A DNA stretch of 64,000 nucleotides, taken from Pyrrhosoma nymphula (lineage: Eukaryota > Arthropoda > Insecta > Odonata > Coenagrionidae). Under the pieces are notes generated by a model, which saw only the letters and a program-made list of their open reading frames with translations, did not search any database and was not told where the DNA came from. Where the stretch lies: positions 66,461,084 to 66,525,083 of the forward strand of contig OY754329.1 in the NCBI GenBank assembly GCA_963573305.1. The letters are read 5' to 3'. A program made the position numbers and the translations under genes. Positions 35,771 to 47,525 of this stretch are shown here, piece after piece (the first letter of the stretch is position 1; the number at the start of each line of letters is the position of its first letter).

Positions 35771-36182
35771 CATAAGGTTCAAGGATAAGATTTTTACAAG
35801 CAGCAGCATGATATTTTTGTGAAACACGGGGTTATTTACGTGCTATGAATCCTGTTTTTACTCTTGCTTTATTTATTTTTGTTACAAACGTTAGTTTTCT
35901 TAATGCCATTTTAGTCACAACTGATCCCTTTCAGAATCAAATTAATCAACACACTTCTCAACTACGACGAAAAAATAAACTCACTCGCCTTTCCTGTTTG
36001 TTTTTCATCGGATTGAATCAGAGATGAATAAAAAGAGCTCACACAAGAAGCGTTTATGAAAGAGATGTCGTGTCACTTAATAAAATTAATTTCCAAATGA
36101 TATATCGCCAAAAAGCTTTTTACGACAGCACGTCAAAATTGAGCAAATAACACACACGTTTAAAATTCATCTCCGCCGAGCG
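35771..36182. other. Noncoding stretch
   Basis: Nothing recognised. Confidence 0.5.
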
Positions 36183-36219
36183 GAAAATAAAGTAAGACGT
36201 GACGTCTTACTTTATTTTC
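36183..36219. repeat. Perfect 17-bp palindrome with CRE-like centre
   Basis: GAAAATAAAGTAAGACG (36183-36199) and its exact complement (36203-36219) flank a 3-bp loop TGA. The centre reads GACGTGACGTC and so contains TGACGTC, a CREB/ATF-type site. It may be a hairpin, a transposon relic or a dyad regulatory site. Confidence 0.85.
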
Positions 36220-37539
36220 TCTCTCTTAATTTACTTTGTCTCTCATTACAAAATAAACAAAGTTCAAAACTGATGTGTTTAGCAAAAAATTTGGAACTGT
36301 ACAGAAACAGTGACGTGACGCAAAAAGTTCCATTTCCGCGTAAAAATGCACACATTGAAAAAATATACCATTAAATCCAGGAATAAAAAATCTATTTCTA
36401 TAGCGTGATGGATGAAGAAAATATCAACAGATTAATGATGCGTATGACAGTCTAATGAGCACAGAAAAACAACTCACAAAGTTATCAACGGAAAAAAAAC
36501 TTAATTTAACCGAGGCTTTCACCTGCGTTCTTCCTCAAAGACTTCAGAAAAAAGTGAACGCTGTCCCAAAGAAAGATTGTTTCATGCGAAGATCTTAGCT
36601 TTATTACTAGGAACAATTTTCTTTGAAAGGAACTTTATACGAGGAGTTGACGTTTACAACATTTTGAGGAGGAAATATGAAATAAATAGAGTAAAAGTAA
36701 GAGTTCACCCCAAAAATGTGATAACGTGTTCCGGGCAGGAGAAAACCCCTGTATGATTTGCCGCCATTGCAGCTGAAAATGACCAAGAGGTACTGCGATA
36801 GGACTATAAATCGATTCGACTGCCGCTTCAAGAATTGGTGATAATTTTGAATCCAAAAGTGAGAAATAAATCTCTCTATATGCTTTACCATAAACTGCTA
36901 AATATTTAAACAAAATTAAATATTTAGTGATTGCTGGTAACGAAGTTAGCAGCCGCATTAATTTTTTTAACTCTACCTTAACAGACCCCTAACCGTGCTT
37001 TTTCATAACTACCTAACTTAAGAAATCCACCATGTGACATGGCCAATGACTATTCTATTTTGCTTGAAATACAACTTAATGTATAATTTCGTGTTATACC
37101 GATTGGTTAGTTGGCCAATGCCAATTACCCACCCAAAATTCCCCATATTATGATCACATTTAAAGTTTCATTGACATAATTAACAAATGTCTCACTCTAA
37201 AGTCTCCTTTCAACTCAAAATCCCTTATACTGGTCCCCTTAAATGCCTATTCCTACGGTTCCTCATTCAACTAAACGAGAAATCTACTTCAACAATTCAT
37301 TCCATCTTAGTACGTCAACAAAATGACATTTGTTACCTTTGCCGATTATTCGAACCAATTATGCTCCTCTACAATCTCCTTGACTGTTTAAAGCATTATC
37401 ATAATAGAAAGATAATATCACCGCTTAAAGGTATGGCTACAAAAAAAAACAAATATTTTGAGAAGGGTGGGTGATTTCCTTAAGTGTTCAGAATCAAATT
37501 GGCACTATTTTCGATGCTATGCATGCAAAGAGGAACTAA
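36220..37539. other. Noncoding stretch
   Basis: AT-rich with no recognised element. Confidence 0.5.
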
Positions 37540-37870
37540 GACGAGGGAATTCACCTGATTCTTTTCCCACGAAGGCAGCCAGCCACGGAAATGCCCTGCA
37601 TACGAAGTTAGGCATTTACATCGTTGGACCAATTAAAGCGCTCTTCTCGATGACCAAGGAGGAATTACAGCCTCTGGACGGTGCTTTAAGCACGCGAGGG
37701 AAATGGCATCGATGATCGCACAACTTCAGAGGGCGCCCGGCGAGTTCCCGGCCCTGTGTACGAACAGCAAACTCACGGGAAGAGGACACTGCAGCCACGG
37801 GCCGTACCAAATGGTCGCGGCGAGGGGCCGGTCCTCCCCGCAGGGTCAATCGTCTTTCGCCTGCCGAAGA
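37540..37870. other. GC-rich segment, unassigned
   Basis: GC-rich over 330 bp. On the minus strand CTTCCCGTGAGTTTGC (plus 37767-37782) resembles a 5' splice site, so it might be an exon downstream of the minus-strand promoter candidate at 39856. The frames resemble no family I know. Confidence 0.25.
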
Positions 37871-39240
37871 CTAAAACTTCATAACTCCTTTCCTACTCGA
37901 ACTCAATATAGGTCTTCACAAAGGTGAAACTTTTCACCCCCCCAAGTCACCGACGTAACACAAACGGTAACAGTGGGTAAACAACCAAATTCACGGTCAG
38001 CCAACGATGGGGAACTAATTAAAAACAAAAAAAAACTGCCAGTGAATTCACACTTTTCTAGAGCGGTATCGCTCTCAAGAATTTTTCACGTATCTCACTT
38101 TATGTACTACTTCCATCACAGGTCCAATGGGTTTTAACTGTACTTCCTCTGCTTGAAGTTCCAAGCAAGAGAGATTTAAGTCACGCGGTGGACAAATATT
38201 CTCTAATTCTTCGAGATAAAACTAGCATTGTCCGGAGTCAAAGAAAATACGAAATATTTATTTCAATATTAGAATTTCCTGGATAATTTATGCATCTCAC
38301 ATGCTATCTCCACTGCATATTTTTAGTCTAAATAGTCTTAGATTAACTCTTGCCCCTCCACCTGGAGAACCAATGAAGAGAGAGAATATTAAGGGGGGCG
38401 TATATATTCTCAAGTTTCAAACTTCTAAAGCTTCAAACTCACATTTCCAATAGGCTTGAGGGAAATGTTAACACTTTTCTACCGCAACACAACTCCAGGA
38501 ATGACTGAAACGTCTCACTAGGTACACCTTCCATCTGGTAGTGATCTTCGGTGATACAAACTCTTGTTGTCCTACCCGGAGAGCTGAACAAGAAAGGTCA
38601 TGTCAAGCAGAGGATGGATAACACCGGCGAACTGGCATTGCCGGGTGACTTGAAAGTAGGGAGGAGGCTAAGGATGACGGCTAAACGTTTATCTCCTTTC
38701 CCATTCCTTGTCTCACTTCGCTCCTGGCAGACAGCATACTAACGGCGAATCTACACGCTGGAGAAGCTGTCTGCGGGTGAGCGACAAATCCCCCTTAGGA
38801 GCTAAGTCACCGTCCTTACAGGTGCCGCGTTCACTCCACTGAAGACAGAAACGAGCCGAGCACTTCACTTTGGATCCCTGCTTGAGACCTCACAGCAAGG
38901 ACGATCGTTTGAACAACGAAAAAAAAAGAATAATCACAACGCTGCATTTCACCTAAGAAGAAGCGAGTAATTACTACAAACTTGGATGGCCTTCATGTTT
39001 TATTTCACTTTGACGGTGGGTAGGTCTTCATTCAAGGAGAGTAAACACAAAGGGTTCCGCCCACGAAACTTATTTAACAGCACACGAGTGATGGCGGTAA
39101 GAACTCTCCAACAAAAACATGCATTTATATATGGATATATATATATATGAAAATAATAAAACACCAAAGCGAGAAAATCTTTCTCCTTCGCTGCTCTTTG
39201 TGTAAAGAGAGAAAGGTCCGTCCTCCAAGTTTTATCTCCA
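37871..39240. other. Mixed-composition noncoding stretch
   Basis: Moderately GC-rich patches (38540-38900) without recognisable coding. A short TA-rich run lies at 39126-39147. If the promoter at 39856 is real this would be its 5' UTR or first intron. Confidence 0.3.
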
Positions 39241-40119
39241 GGAAAAGTTTTCAATCGCCGTCCAGAAGGGGAAATCACAGCGACGGCGCGCCGAAAGGAT
39301 ACGCTAAAGTCGGACGCAGACCGTATTGCAACTGCATCGATGCGAACCCATTTGCCACAGGAGGTGAACTAAGGCAAACGAACAAACAAACAAACCGATA
39401 AGGGTGGAGGATAAACGAGGGCCCTTTTGCTGCGAACTTTTTTACGACAAAAGGTGGCGGGACTATTCAAAGGAAACGAGATCGGCGGGCAACGTATGGA
39501 GAAAGGAAAGCTAAAGGGAAGGATATTGAGGGAAGAAAGAGGAAAAGTTTTTCACAAAACTTCCTCCGAACCGTAAAAAAAAATATTAAAAAACATCCAC
39601 GACGTTCCGTCGGTTAAGCTTCCTTTCTTCAGAAGAGATGATGATGATGCCGAGGAGGTGAGGGTGGTGTGCGTGTTTGATTGTATGTAAGCACACCTCA
39701 CGATGTAAATAAATAGAGCGAAAGTATGTATATATTATTCCCGCGGTCTTTCGTGACGACGGTGACGAATTTTCACCCGCCGGGAGACGGCGTCGAACTT
39801 GTTCGTCGGAGTGCGTCGCACCACCGACCGCTATCGGCGAAGTCGGGCCGGTAACTGAAGTGCGGCTGATGCTGCGCTCGAGTCGGGAGACGAGGGAGGA
39901 GGAGACGCCGGAGGAGGAGAGGGGCGGCATGTGCGGAGGGGGGGCGGGACTGCGAGAGGAGGGGAGGGGAGTGGGAGTGGGACTCGGTGGAGAGACATCC
40001 TTGGCCGTCTCTTAGCACGAGAGGGAGAGAATGGGGCAGGACAAGGGGTTTTGAAACGGAGGCCGTGTGCACTTCTTTTAGGGGTTCCTTCCCTTGCGAC
40101 GTGGGTACGTGGAGGGGAT
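39241..40119 (-). other. CpG/GC-rich promoter island
   Basis: GC-rich DNA with purine-rich runs on the plus strand (39885-39975) upstream of the minus-strand start candidate. Long frames on both strands here are low-complexity Ser/Pro/Arg translations of GC-rich DNA and are not called as genes. The part below 39856 would be the 5' UTR; no clear first-exon donor is seen. Confidence 0.4.
39825..39858 (-). promoter_or_regulatory. Inr + DPE core promoter candidate (TATA-less)
   Basis: On the minus strand a consensus initiator TCAGTT has its A (+1) at 39856. GGTCG lies at exactly +28 to +32 (39829-39825), a full match to the DPE consensus RGWYV. No TATA box lies at -30. The site is inside the most GC/CpG-rich island of the window. 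Inr and DPE at strict spacing are known as the main TATA-less promoter type in insects. Transcription would run toward lower coordinates. Motif match is seen directly; promoter activity is inferred. Confidence 0.45.
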
Positions 40120-40705
40120 GGGCAAATGGGTCGAGGAACTCGTGCTTTGGGGCAAGATGAAGACTTTAAAGAGCCTCTTCTTCCACCAACCTCCTTGTCC
40201 TTAGTATGAGGTGAGCGCAAAGTATTTCATAAATATTGTGAATTCATGCATGCAAAGGCAAATGTGCACGCACTTTAATTAACCATGTAAAACTATCACA
40301 AAACTTTTAACTACGCAATGCCGTTGAGCAATTATTGGCTCTTCATGGATGTTCAACCAGTAATGCCAAGTTTTAGGGCAGTATTTTCCAGGCTACATTC
40401 CTCTGAATATATATAATGGGCAAATAGATGGTGGAACCCGTTCTCTGGGGCAAGATAATGACTTTAAAGAACCTCTTCTTCCACAAAAGTACTAGCCACA
40501 AGTATATTTTGACTGCAAAATATTTCATAAATATCATAAATTCATGCATGCATAGGTAAATGTGCATGCACTTTAACTAACCGAGTAAAAATATCGAAAA
40601 ACATTTCACCAAAAAAATCAATGAGAAATCATTGGGTCTTCATGGACGTTTAATCAGTAATGCCAAGTTTTTGAGGCAGTATTTTCCAGGATATGTTCCT
40701 TCGAA
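40120..40705 (+). repeat. Tandem duplication, period 298 bp
   Basis: Unit 1 starts GGGCAAATGGG (40120) and unit 2 GGGCAAATAGA (40418). Shared blocks follow in order: GGGGCAAGAT, GACTTTAAAG, CCTCTTCTTCCAC, TATTTCATAAATAT, TTCATGCATGCA, AGTAATGCCAAGTTTT, GGCAGTATTTTCCAGG. Divergence is modest. Unit 1 reaches into the GC-rich promoter island, so promoter-upstream DNA was copied. Confidence 0.85.
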
Positions 40706-41215
40706 TAATTTGACCAATCCAAACCATTTTTTTCTCTATCTACCTCTAATGTATATTATACCTTGTCTATGAATACCTTATGAGTATAAAGCCATAAATG
40801 CATTCAACTCTTATTAAAACAAACTGGTGAACTATTTTCCTCTTCTTCAAGTCTTCCCATCAGCTACCTTCTTCACCACTGCCCGATATTAAGTTTTTAA
40901 CCTCAAGTAATTCCTAGCTACTGTTTTGTGGTGGTAGCAAAATTTTCTCTAAACCTTATATATATATATATATATATATACATACACTAATACAGTTCGA
41001 GTCACCTTGCAAAAATCTCAAAAAGCATTATAGCTAATGTTATTTTTTAGCTATCATAGTATCATCTTAGGAGATCTATCAATAATCGTTGATTCAAAAA
41101 TAGTTCCCTCTAGTTCCTCAAACATAACATATCGTTTCACCCCAAATCCTTCTTCCACGAAAACAAATTCCCTCTATTAACTCTCCGTAATGCCCTTAAC
41201 TAAATCTGGTACTTA
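40706..41215. other. Noncoding stretch with (TA)12
   Basis: AT-rich DNA holding a perfect TA dinucleotide run of 12 units at 40957-40980. Nothing else recognised. Confidence 0.7.
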
Positions 41216-41427
41216 ATTTTTTTCCTCGGACGATTCTGGTGGTCAGTATGCCTCTGCGAATCCGATAAGCCCTTGGCTTGTAGTCAGGTTTCGCAGGGGC
41301 TGAAACACTAGAACTTGACAGAAACAACCATGCCCTGGGAAGGCGAAATACCAACCCAGGTGGGACTCGAACCTGCGACCGTAGGATTAGCAGGCGAGGA
41401 CTTTAGCCCGCCACCACCGGGGCCGGC
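41216..41427 (-). repeat. SINE-A (tRNA-derived), long form
   Basis: Same plan as 5466-5678: minus-strand start GCCGGCCCCGGTGGTGG, B box GGTTCGAGTCC intact, CCTGGG junction, body, and the 3' hairpin block (41261-41289) before an A-rich end. This copy lost a few bases in the body. Confidence 0.85.
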
Positions 41428-42077
41428 TCTACACACACATATGGATGTTGACTATAATCAATTAATTCCCTTATATGAAACCAACCACTGTCACTACCCA
41501 AATGGGTGGATACTTTTCAAAAATACGACTCGAAATGCGCCAAAAAACAACATGATTTCGCAATGGAGCTGTTAGTGGTGGCAATTCGGGCAGACTGCCG
41601 GGATCTGGCGGGGAAACGACACAGAATGCTCCTCAGTCAGCCAAATGAGGCGTGTGAAATCCTCCTCGGTAATCACGGTTGAAAACACAAAACCTACATT
41701 CATGAGAAATTACTGGATTAAAAGATGTACATTAGTGCAGACCATGCGTAAATTGCAGCATTAAAAAAATCAAGTGCAAATTTGGGAAGTCCTAAACCGA
41801 CCAAACAGGGAGGGCTTAACATTCAGGGTTAAGGAGCACCAAAGTGCTAAAAAAATATACAAATCCGCCTCTCCACAATTACAGAACATACGTGGTCAAA
41901 ACAAGGACATTAAATTGAGTTTGACAGCGCAAGAGTACTGGCGAGGGAAATCACTTTTTTTCGTGGACTAATTGGAGAAGCCGTAGAAATAATGAATAAT
42001 CTGGAAATTTTCAATCTAGAGGACGGATATCCTCAGTCCAACTTGGAAAAGAGTTAATAGGCCAAAAACAATGAACA
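41428..42077. other. Noncoding stretch
   Basis: No recognised element or gene. Confidence 0.5.
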
Positions 42078-42148
42078 ACCAATCAGCGAACTCAAAGTCA
42101 GACAGCAGCTCCTATAAAGAGCGGCAAAAATGTAATGTAATCACTTCT
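42078..42148 (+). promoter_or_regulatory. CCAAT-TATA-Inr promoter-like arrangement
   Basis: ACCAATCAG lies near 42078, CTATAAAG at 42112-42119, and an initiator-like TCACTT with A at 42143, 30 bp after the T of TATA. A small hairpin (GTTCACCCT and AGGGTGAAAC, 42159-42183) follows. Spacing suits a TATA promoter, but AT-rich DNA produces such motifs by chance and no gene is seen downstream. Confidence 0.25.
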
Positions 42149-42183
42149 ACCGGAACACGTTCACCCTGCGTGTAGGGTGAAAC

Positions 42184-42944
42184 TTTTATCATAGAAACAA
42201 CCTACACTATGGAGATTTTCGGATGCAGAATGGAGCCATCAGCCAGCCGTCTTGGAAGCCACAAGATTAATTTCATACATTAGTTTATTTTCGCATAATC
42301 CCCCAGTAATCAGTTCTACTCCGTTAAAAACAATCAATTTTTAGCTAAGTTTGAAATATATTTTTCAATTCAGATCGCAGACTTTGGCCTCTATGTAAGT
42401 CATTTAAACTCAAATTCAACAAAGACGACGGCATTAAACTCAAAACCACTTGAAAGAGACTTTCTCGTATGTCTCGAGACAATTCTTGAGTGTGCAACAC
42501 TATCACCCCAAGAGGTGAATTCTAGCAACGTACGAGACGTCAGTGCTGACAACAAACCCAATCCAAGGACAGAGCAGTAGGGGGAGGGAAGAGGACCTTT
42601 AGGAATGGATACTGACCTGCCGGGACGCAAGCGTTCGAGTGAAAAGAAGAGTAAACATTTTCCTCAGTATGAATTAATTAGGATATAATTCATGACGATG
42701 GCACCTGCAATGGCAACAAGAGCTTGAAATAATTAAATTCACAGGCAGCAGAACCCGGAGGCTCTTTCAGAATATTTCAATACTTTTCTCTGCAATATGA
42801 TTAATTTCCAACTTAGCAAACAAACATTTACCTCAAGCTGCTACGAAGGATTCCATGGTGATTATATGATGACCCACAAGGATGAACCAACGCGGAAAAA
42901 ACCCATAAACCTGAGTCAAGCATATGCCTCTATGAAAGATCTGG
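42184..42944. other. Noncoding stretch
   Basis: Nothing recognised. Confidence 0.5.
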
Positions 42945-43427
42945 TGCTTTCCCGGCGAGTCGTATGAGTTCATTCTTCACGGAATTCCAGCCGGTTCAGG
43001 AGTTCAGGCACCAACGTTTCGATGACAACTCTCCCATAGTTATCAAGGTGATGGACGCCATGAATTTTAATTTTTCCGTATTATATATATACCATGTACA
43101 GTTTAGGTTAGGATGTTACTAATTTGATGTAGAGACTGAAGAGGCCACTGAGAATCGGCTGGATGAACGGAATTTGAACAGAGATGCGGGGTATGGAACT
43201 ACGCGAGAAAATACAATGTCTGGCGCGAATGAGTCTCCTCTCAGTCAATTAGTGACATCCTGACTCAAGCTTTAACGTACGTAATACGGAAATTTCATAG
43301 ACATGGCATCAATCACCTTGATAACGATGCCAGAGTTAGTCATAAAAACGTCTACTCGTGAACTCCCAGCCTAGTTGGAAACCCATGAAGAATCAACTAA
43401 TTTTCTTAATTATTCAATCTTGAAAGC
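42945..43427. mobile_element. Foldback element FB1
   Basis: Left arm 42945-43083 and right arm 43281-43427 are imperfect reverse complements over about 140 bp. Matched blocks include GAGTTCATTCTTC with GTTGATTCTTC, GTTATCAAGGTGATGGACGCC with GTTATCAAGGTGATTGATGCC, and TTTCCGTATTA at the inner ends. The spacer is about 200 bp and non-coding. The GCTTTCCCGGCGA start is shared with 950-1046. Confidence 0.7.
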
Positions 43428-44678
43428 GCTGAATGGTGAAAACAGGATGCATTTGTCTGCAAGAATACAGCTATGGCGATTAAAGCAAAAAGGGTTTAAA
43501 ATACCTCTTCTGGCTCAGAAACCACCCCCTTTAAATCCGGTATTCCCATGGTATAATTTGGATAAAGACTTGTACTTAAGTTTGACGAAATAGCTGTACA
43601 CAGTGTGACGTGGTGGAATTATATTTTTTTAATGCTTTTGGCCCGAAATTTTGTATGCATTTTCTTTCAGACCAAACAATTGGAACTTTCACCAAATTTC
43701 TATCCAAAAGCATGAAACCAAAGAATCAGAGTCTTCTATAAAATATAGAATCATTCGGTGTCCGCTCAATTGGAGTGTTGTGAATATGGGATTGTTGGTT
43801 AGACATTTGAGGAATGCCACAACTTTAAATTGAGTAACATTTGTAGCCCTCATGGCAGCGCAAAACCTTTAGTACTGACCGGATATTCCTACTAATTGTG
43901 AACACAGGAACAAATTAATTAATTTACAATACAAGACAAGAATCGTACCATTAAAAGCCAAGTCTGGTTCCATTATTGCCTTCGTTTTCATGTTTCCGCC
44001 TTTTTATTTACAATAAACCTGCGTAGCCCATTCCAACTGTTTAAATTGGTATCATCCGTTGCCAGATTTTTATTTACTTCATGTCGGTATACTATCTATT
44101 CGTCCTTTTATATGTTTCACCTCCTTTGGAACAAATGTACCGTATTCACCATGCCGTTTAATACAACATTTTGAAGATGTTGGTTAGAAAGAAAACTTAT
44201 TGTGCAAAACATTTTTATTATTTCAGCGAGCTACACCGGCTTAGCATTACACATTTCTACCCTCTCTCAATCTTCCTAAAATCTCAATTCATTTCCTCAT
44301 TCTCCCCCTCCCAAATTGCTCTCTCCATCAACAACCTGATACCTTGTATTGCGTCTGCCAATCATTTCATCCGTTTTCTTCGGATAGCCCATATCGATTC
44401 CTTTTCGTCCTCCTCAATATTTCCAACTCCAACAGACACAGAGGTTGTCAAATATGACCTAACGTTTTTAAGATCATTTTAGTAGTGCCTAAGAACACTC
44501 TGTTGATATTTTTACAATCAGTTTAATGGTTTAAAAAATTCTTGAAAAGTCCTTAAAAACTCTTATACTAATACCGTGGAACTTTACGTAAACTAAGAGG
44601 CTAAGGAAAACTTTTGTACTAAGTTTGGCAGACAGACGTACTGCGCCAGAAAAACAGTTCGCGATATTACAATTTTGC
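43428..44678. other. Noncoding stretch
   Basis: AT-rich. The minus strand of 44180-44450 has a vaguely LINE-like charged frame, not strong enough to call. Confidence 0.4.
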
Positions 44679-44868
44679 AGTTAATATTATCACTAAAATT
44701 ACTTTGTAAATTACCACACTAAGTTATTTTAATTGACCTATTCTTAAGCTACCATTTTCCATTATACTATATTCCAAAGCCTTACAAAAAAATAGTAGCC
44801 AAAGCCTAGGTCGGCTAAATAAGCTTAGTGTGGAAATTTACAAAGTTTTTTGTTAAAGTGTTAATTCT
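44679..44868. repeat. 190-bp foldback (MITE-like)
   Basis: The left arm contains ACTTTGTAAATTACCACAC and the right arm its near complement GTGTGGAAATTTACAAAGT. Matching extends about 70 bp per arm with a spacer of about 40 bp. No coding content. Confidence 0.7.
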
Positions 44869-45769
44869 CATTCATATCCACAATTTGAAATTAAACACTT
44901 TTAAATTTAAACTATTTCACAGTTTTCATGTATTATTGAGTGTGTTTAACTCTAAAAATTAAAAATAAAATTTCCATTTACTAATTAAGTGGTTTACTTC
45001 AAGTACTTATCTAAGTAAATGAGCCAGCTAGGTCATGAGCTCTACAGCAGCCAATACATAACTCACAAAGAACAGATGTCGGCTACCTCTAGTTACCTAG
45101 GATCTACAATATAACTTCAGTTAAAAAAAAATGGTTCAGTGCATTTTGAGATCACTGAAGTCGCCTCTGAGCTGACTGATTGAGACGTAAAACTAATAAA
45201 ATATTTCAACAGAGTGAAAGACATTAGGTTCACATATTTTGATACATCCAGCCGTACTTACAACCAGAATACATTTGTATGTGTACGAGCAACATCCTCT
45301 GATGCATATAAACCTTATACTTACTAGAATACCTGAACTTAAACAGACATTCAATAAAATACGACAGTAGCATTTAGAGCTTCTTTAACCAAATTACACA
45401 ATTCAAAGAGAACGGTACACTAATGAGTTGATGACTTGAAAGACGATGATTTTAACATTTGAGTAGTCGGAGCCAATATTTGGTTACCTCCTTCTCGGAT
45501 GCCGTGGCAAAGGTTTTGAAACAGTTCGTCATGGAGGATTAAACACCAATATCAGTTTAGGGAATCGGTGTACGAGGGTTCCCGAAGAGAAATAGAAACA
45601 CGAGGAGAGGTTTCAAATCAATGGAAGAGAGAAACGTTCTCTGCCGTGGAGAGAACTACTTAACTCGGAGAAACACGAAAATGACATGGTTTACGGGGAA
45701 AACCGAGAAAATATTGGTTCAAAATTGTCTCAGAAAATCCATACATTTTTACAGCTGCAGGCTTATAAA
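44869..45769. other. Noncoding stretch
   Basis: Nothing recognised. Confidence 0.5.
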
Positions 45770-46250
45770 GCCTCTTCTCCTTCTTTTCCTTCCAAGTTTA
45801 ACCAACATCCACCCCTGTATCACGGCCTTCCAACATCACTTCGCCCTTCATTACTTGCTCCAACCACACCATACCAAGCACCTCCTTCTTCGTCTTCCTT
45901 TCCGTCCACTGCACTTTCTCCATTCTCCGCAACACTCACATCTTAAAAGCTTGCAGCCTATTCTCAGCCTCTTTCCTAAGAGTCCACATTTCTGCACCAT
46001 AAAACGGTACACTCCATATTTAACTATTCGCCAATATTTTACTTACATTCTAAAGCATGTCTCCATTATCAGCTCCCTCCTTTGGCTGAATGCCTCTTTC
46101 GCTGCTGCAAATCTACTTGTAATGTTACTGCTACAATTCCCATTTTCCTCCAATACACCACTCCAGTAATTAAATTGTACTTCTTGCTTCGGCTCCAGTC
46201 GCCTTTCAATTATGGTCATCCTCACTTTCATTATCTTAGAAGACCTCATT
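45770..46250 (-). pseudogene. RTE-like LINE ORF2 C-terminal fragment
   Basis: On the minus strand, in order: YWSGVLEENGNCSSNI, FAAAKEAFSQRRELI, then FYGAEMWTLRKEAENRLQAF, RRMEKVQWTERKTKKEVL and EGRDTGVDVG. This matches the YLG-IxEDG, AFxKRKELL, LYGAETWTLRK-RLEAFEMW, RRMLKISWTxxVTNEEVL order of many RTE-type elements. Stops separate the blocks, so it is inactive. The long plus-strand frame at 45621-46169 is its antisense shadow. Confidence 0.75.
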
Positions 46251-47169
46251 AGTCATGTATTTTAGTGATTGGTCTTCATTCAGTATTTCCCGTACTAAAC
46301 CTGTAATGCACATAATTAATCCTGCCAACCCTTGGATGATCGACTAGCCATCTTCTGCGAGTATAATCTACTTTATCTACAGTAGCACCCTACATTTCGC
46401 CACCTGATTCGAGGAACCGTGTTTTAAAGGAAGGCAGGGTAAACCAGCAGTGCGTGAGAGAGAGGGAGAGAGCGAGAGAGAAAGAGGATGGGAAAAACCG
46501 CTTTCTGAACATTTGAGGAGACCTTGCGGAATGAGACAGGTGGTTCCCCCTTGAGAGCGCAGAGGTTTCGGCGAAGGATCAAGTGGAATTAATTGGAGGA
46601 ATGATGGAATGGAAACGTAATAACCGGAGGGCGATGGGAGGCGGTGGGGGTCCAAAGGAGATCAGACGTTCTAGCTCGGAGATTAAAAGGTACACCTAAA
46701 GGTGGAAGATGGGAATAGCTGGCGGAATCCGTGGGGACCGAAGATTCATCACTCACGTCACACCAATTGCTGGAGCCCCTTCTTTCAAATAACCACGCGC
46801 TATCGCTTCTATCAAGGGTATGTAACGCAAGCATCATGCTGCCGAAAAGTAATCCTAGACCCAAATCTGAAATACATTTGGTTAATATGATGCAAGTTCT
46901 GTCACACCCAAGGTATTAAGTGGCAGCGCTTACTTAAATGTAGACCAAAGGAATTGAAGTGGAGCAATTCTAGTAATTCTAGGAACCTCATTCTCAGTAC
47001 TAATTGTTATCAAGAATCGCTGTAAATCACTGCCAAGTAATGAAATCCTGGGCCCAAAAATGAAAAAAAATACACGAGTTCCATTAAGACGTTTGAAAGT
47101 ATTTTGTACATGAATCTGCTTAATGTAGAGTTGTGTCAAATTTCCCAATGCACTATTATGAAATTTCCC
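46251..47169. other. Noncoding stretch with GA-rich run
   Basis: Contains a purine run of GAGA type at about 46455-46488 and a moderately GC-rich patch to about 46690. No gene recognised. Confidence 0.5.
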
Positions 47170-47328
47170 AATAAATAAAAAGATATGGATTAATTAATAA
47201 GGCTACAAATATAGATATAGAGAACAATCTGCGTTAACTTGCTTATCACATTATAGCCAGTCAACATAGTTTTTTTATCTATTTCTATATTTGTATTCTT
47301 ATTTCTTAATCCATATATTTTTTATTGG
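47170..47328. repeat. Inverted repeat, arms about 50 bp
   Basis: ATATGGATTAATTAATAAGG and CTACAAATATAGATATAGA on the left pair with CTATTTCTATATTTGTATTC and TTCTTAATCCATAT on the right. AT-rich foldback immediately beside the SINE that follows. Confidence 0.6.
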
Positions 47329-47337
47329 TGTTTAATT

Positions 47338-47525
47338 ATTTATGTTCCAGGTCCACCGAGGACCGCACTTTATGGCCTTTGCATCGGAGTATTTAACAAT
47401 CAACACACAATGGAGGAACACACACAACCATACCCTTGGAGGTGAAAAATCCACCCAGGCGGGACTCAAACCCGCGACCTTGGGGTTAGCAGGCGATGAC
47501 TTTACCACGCCGCCACCGAGGCCTT
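47338..47525 (-). repeat. SINE-A variant, short tail
   Basis: The minus-strand head is tRNA-like (CCTCGGTGGCGGCG, B-box-like GGTTTGAGTCC). The body ATTTTTCACCTCC and TATGGTTGTGTG matches the copy at 7029. It continues through GGCCATAAAGTGCGGTCC and ends in an AATAATT tail. Confidence 0.75.

Noticed and set aside
39773..40220. Overlapping long frames in the GC island
   Set aside because: They are low-complexity Ser/Pro/Arg translations on several frames at once, expected from GC-rich DNA.
44171..44482. LINE fragment on the minus strand
   Set aside because: A charged frame only vaguely resembles LINE tails; no diagnostic motif.
45621..46169. 182-codon plus-strand frame
   Set aside because: It is the antisense of the RTE-like LINE fragment on the minus strand.
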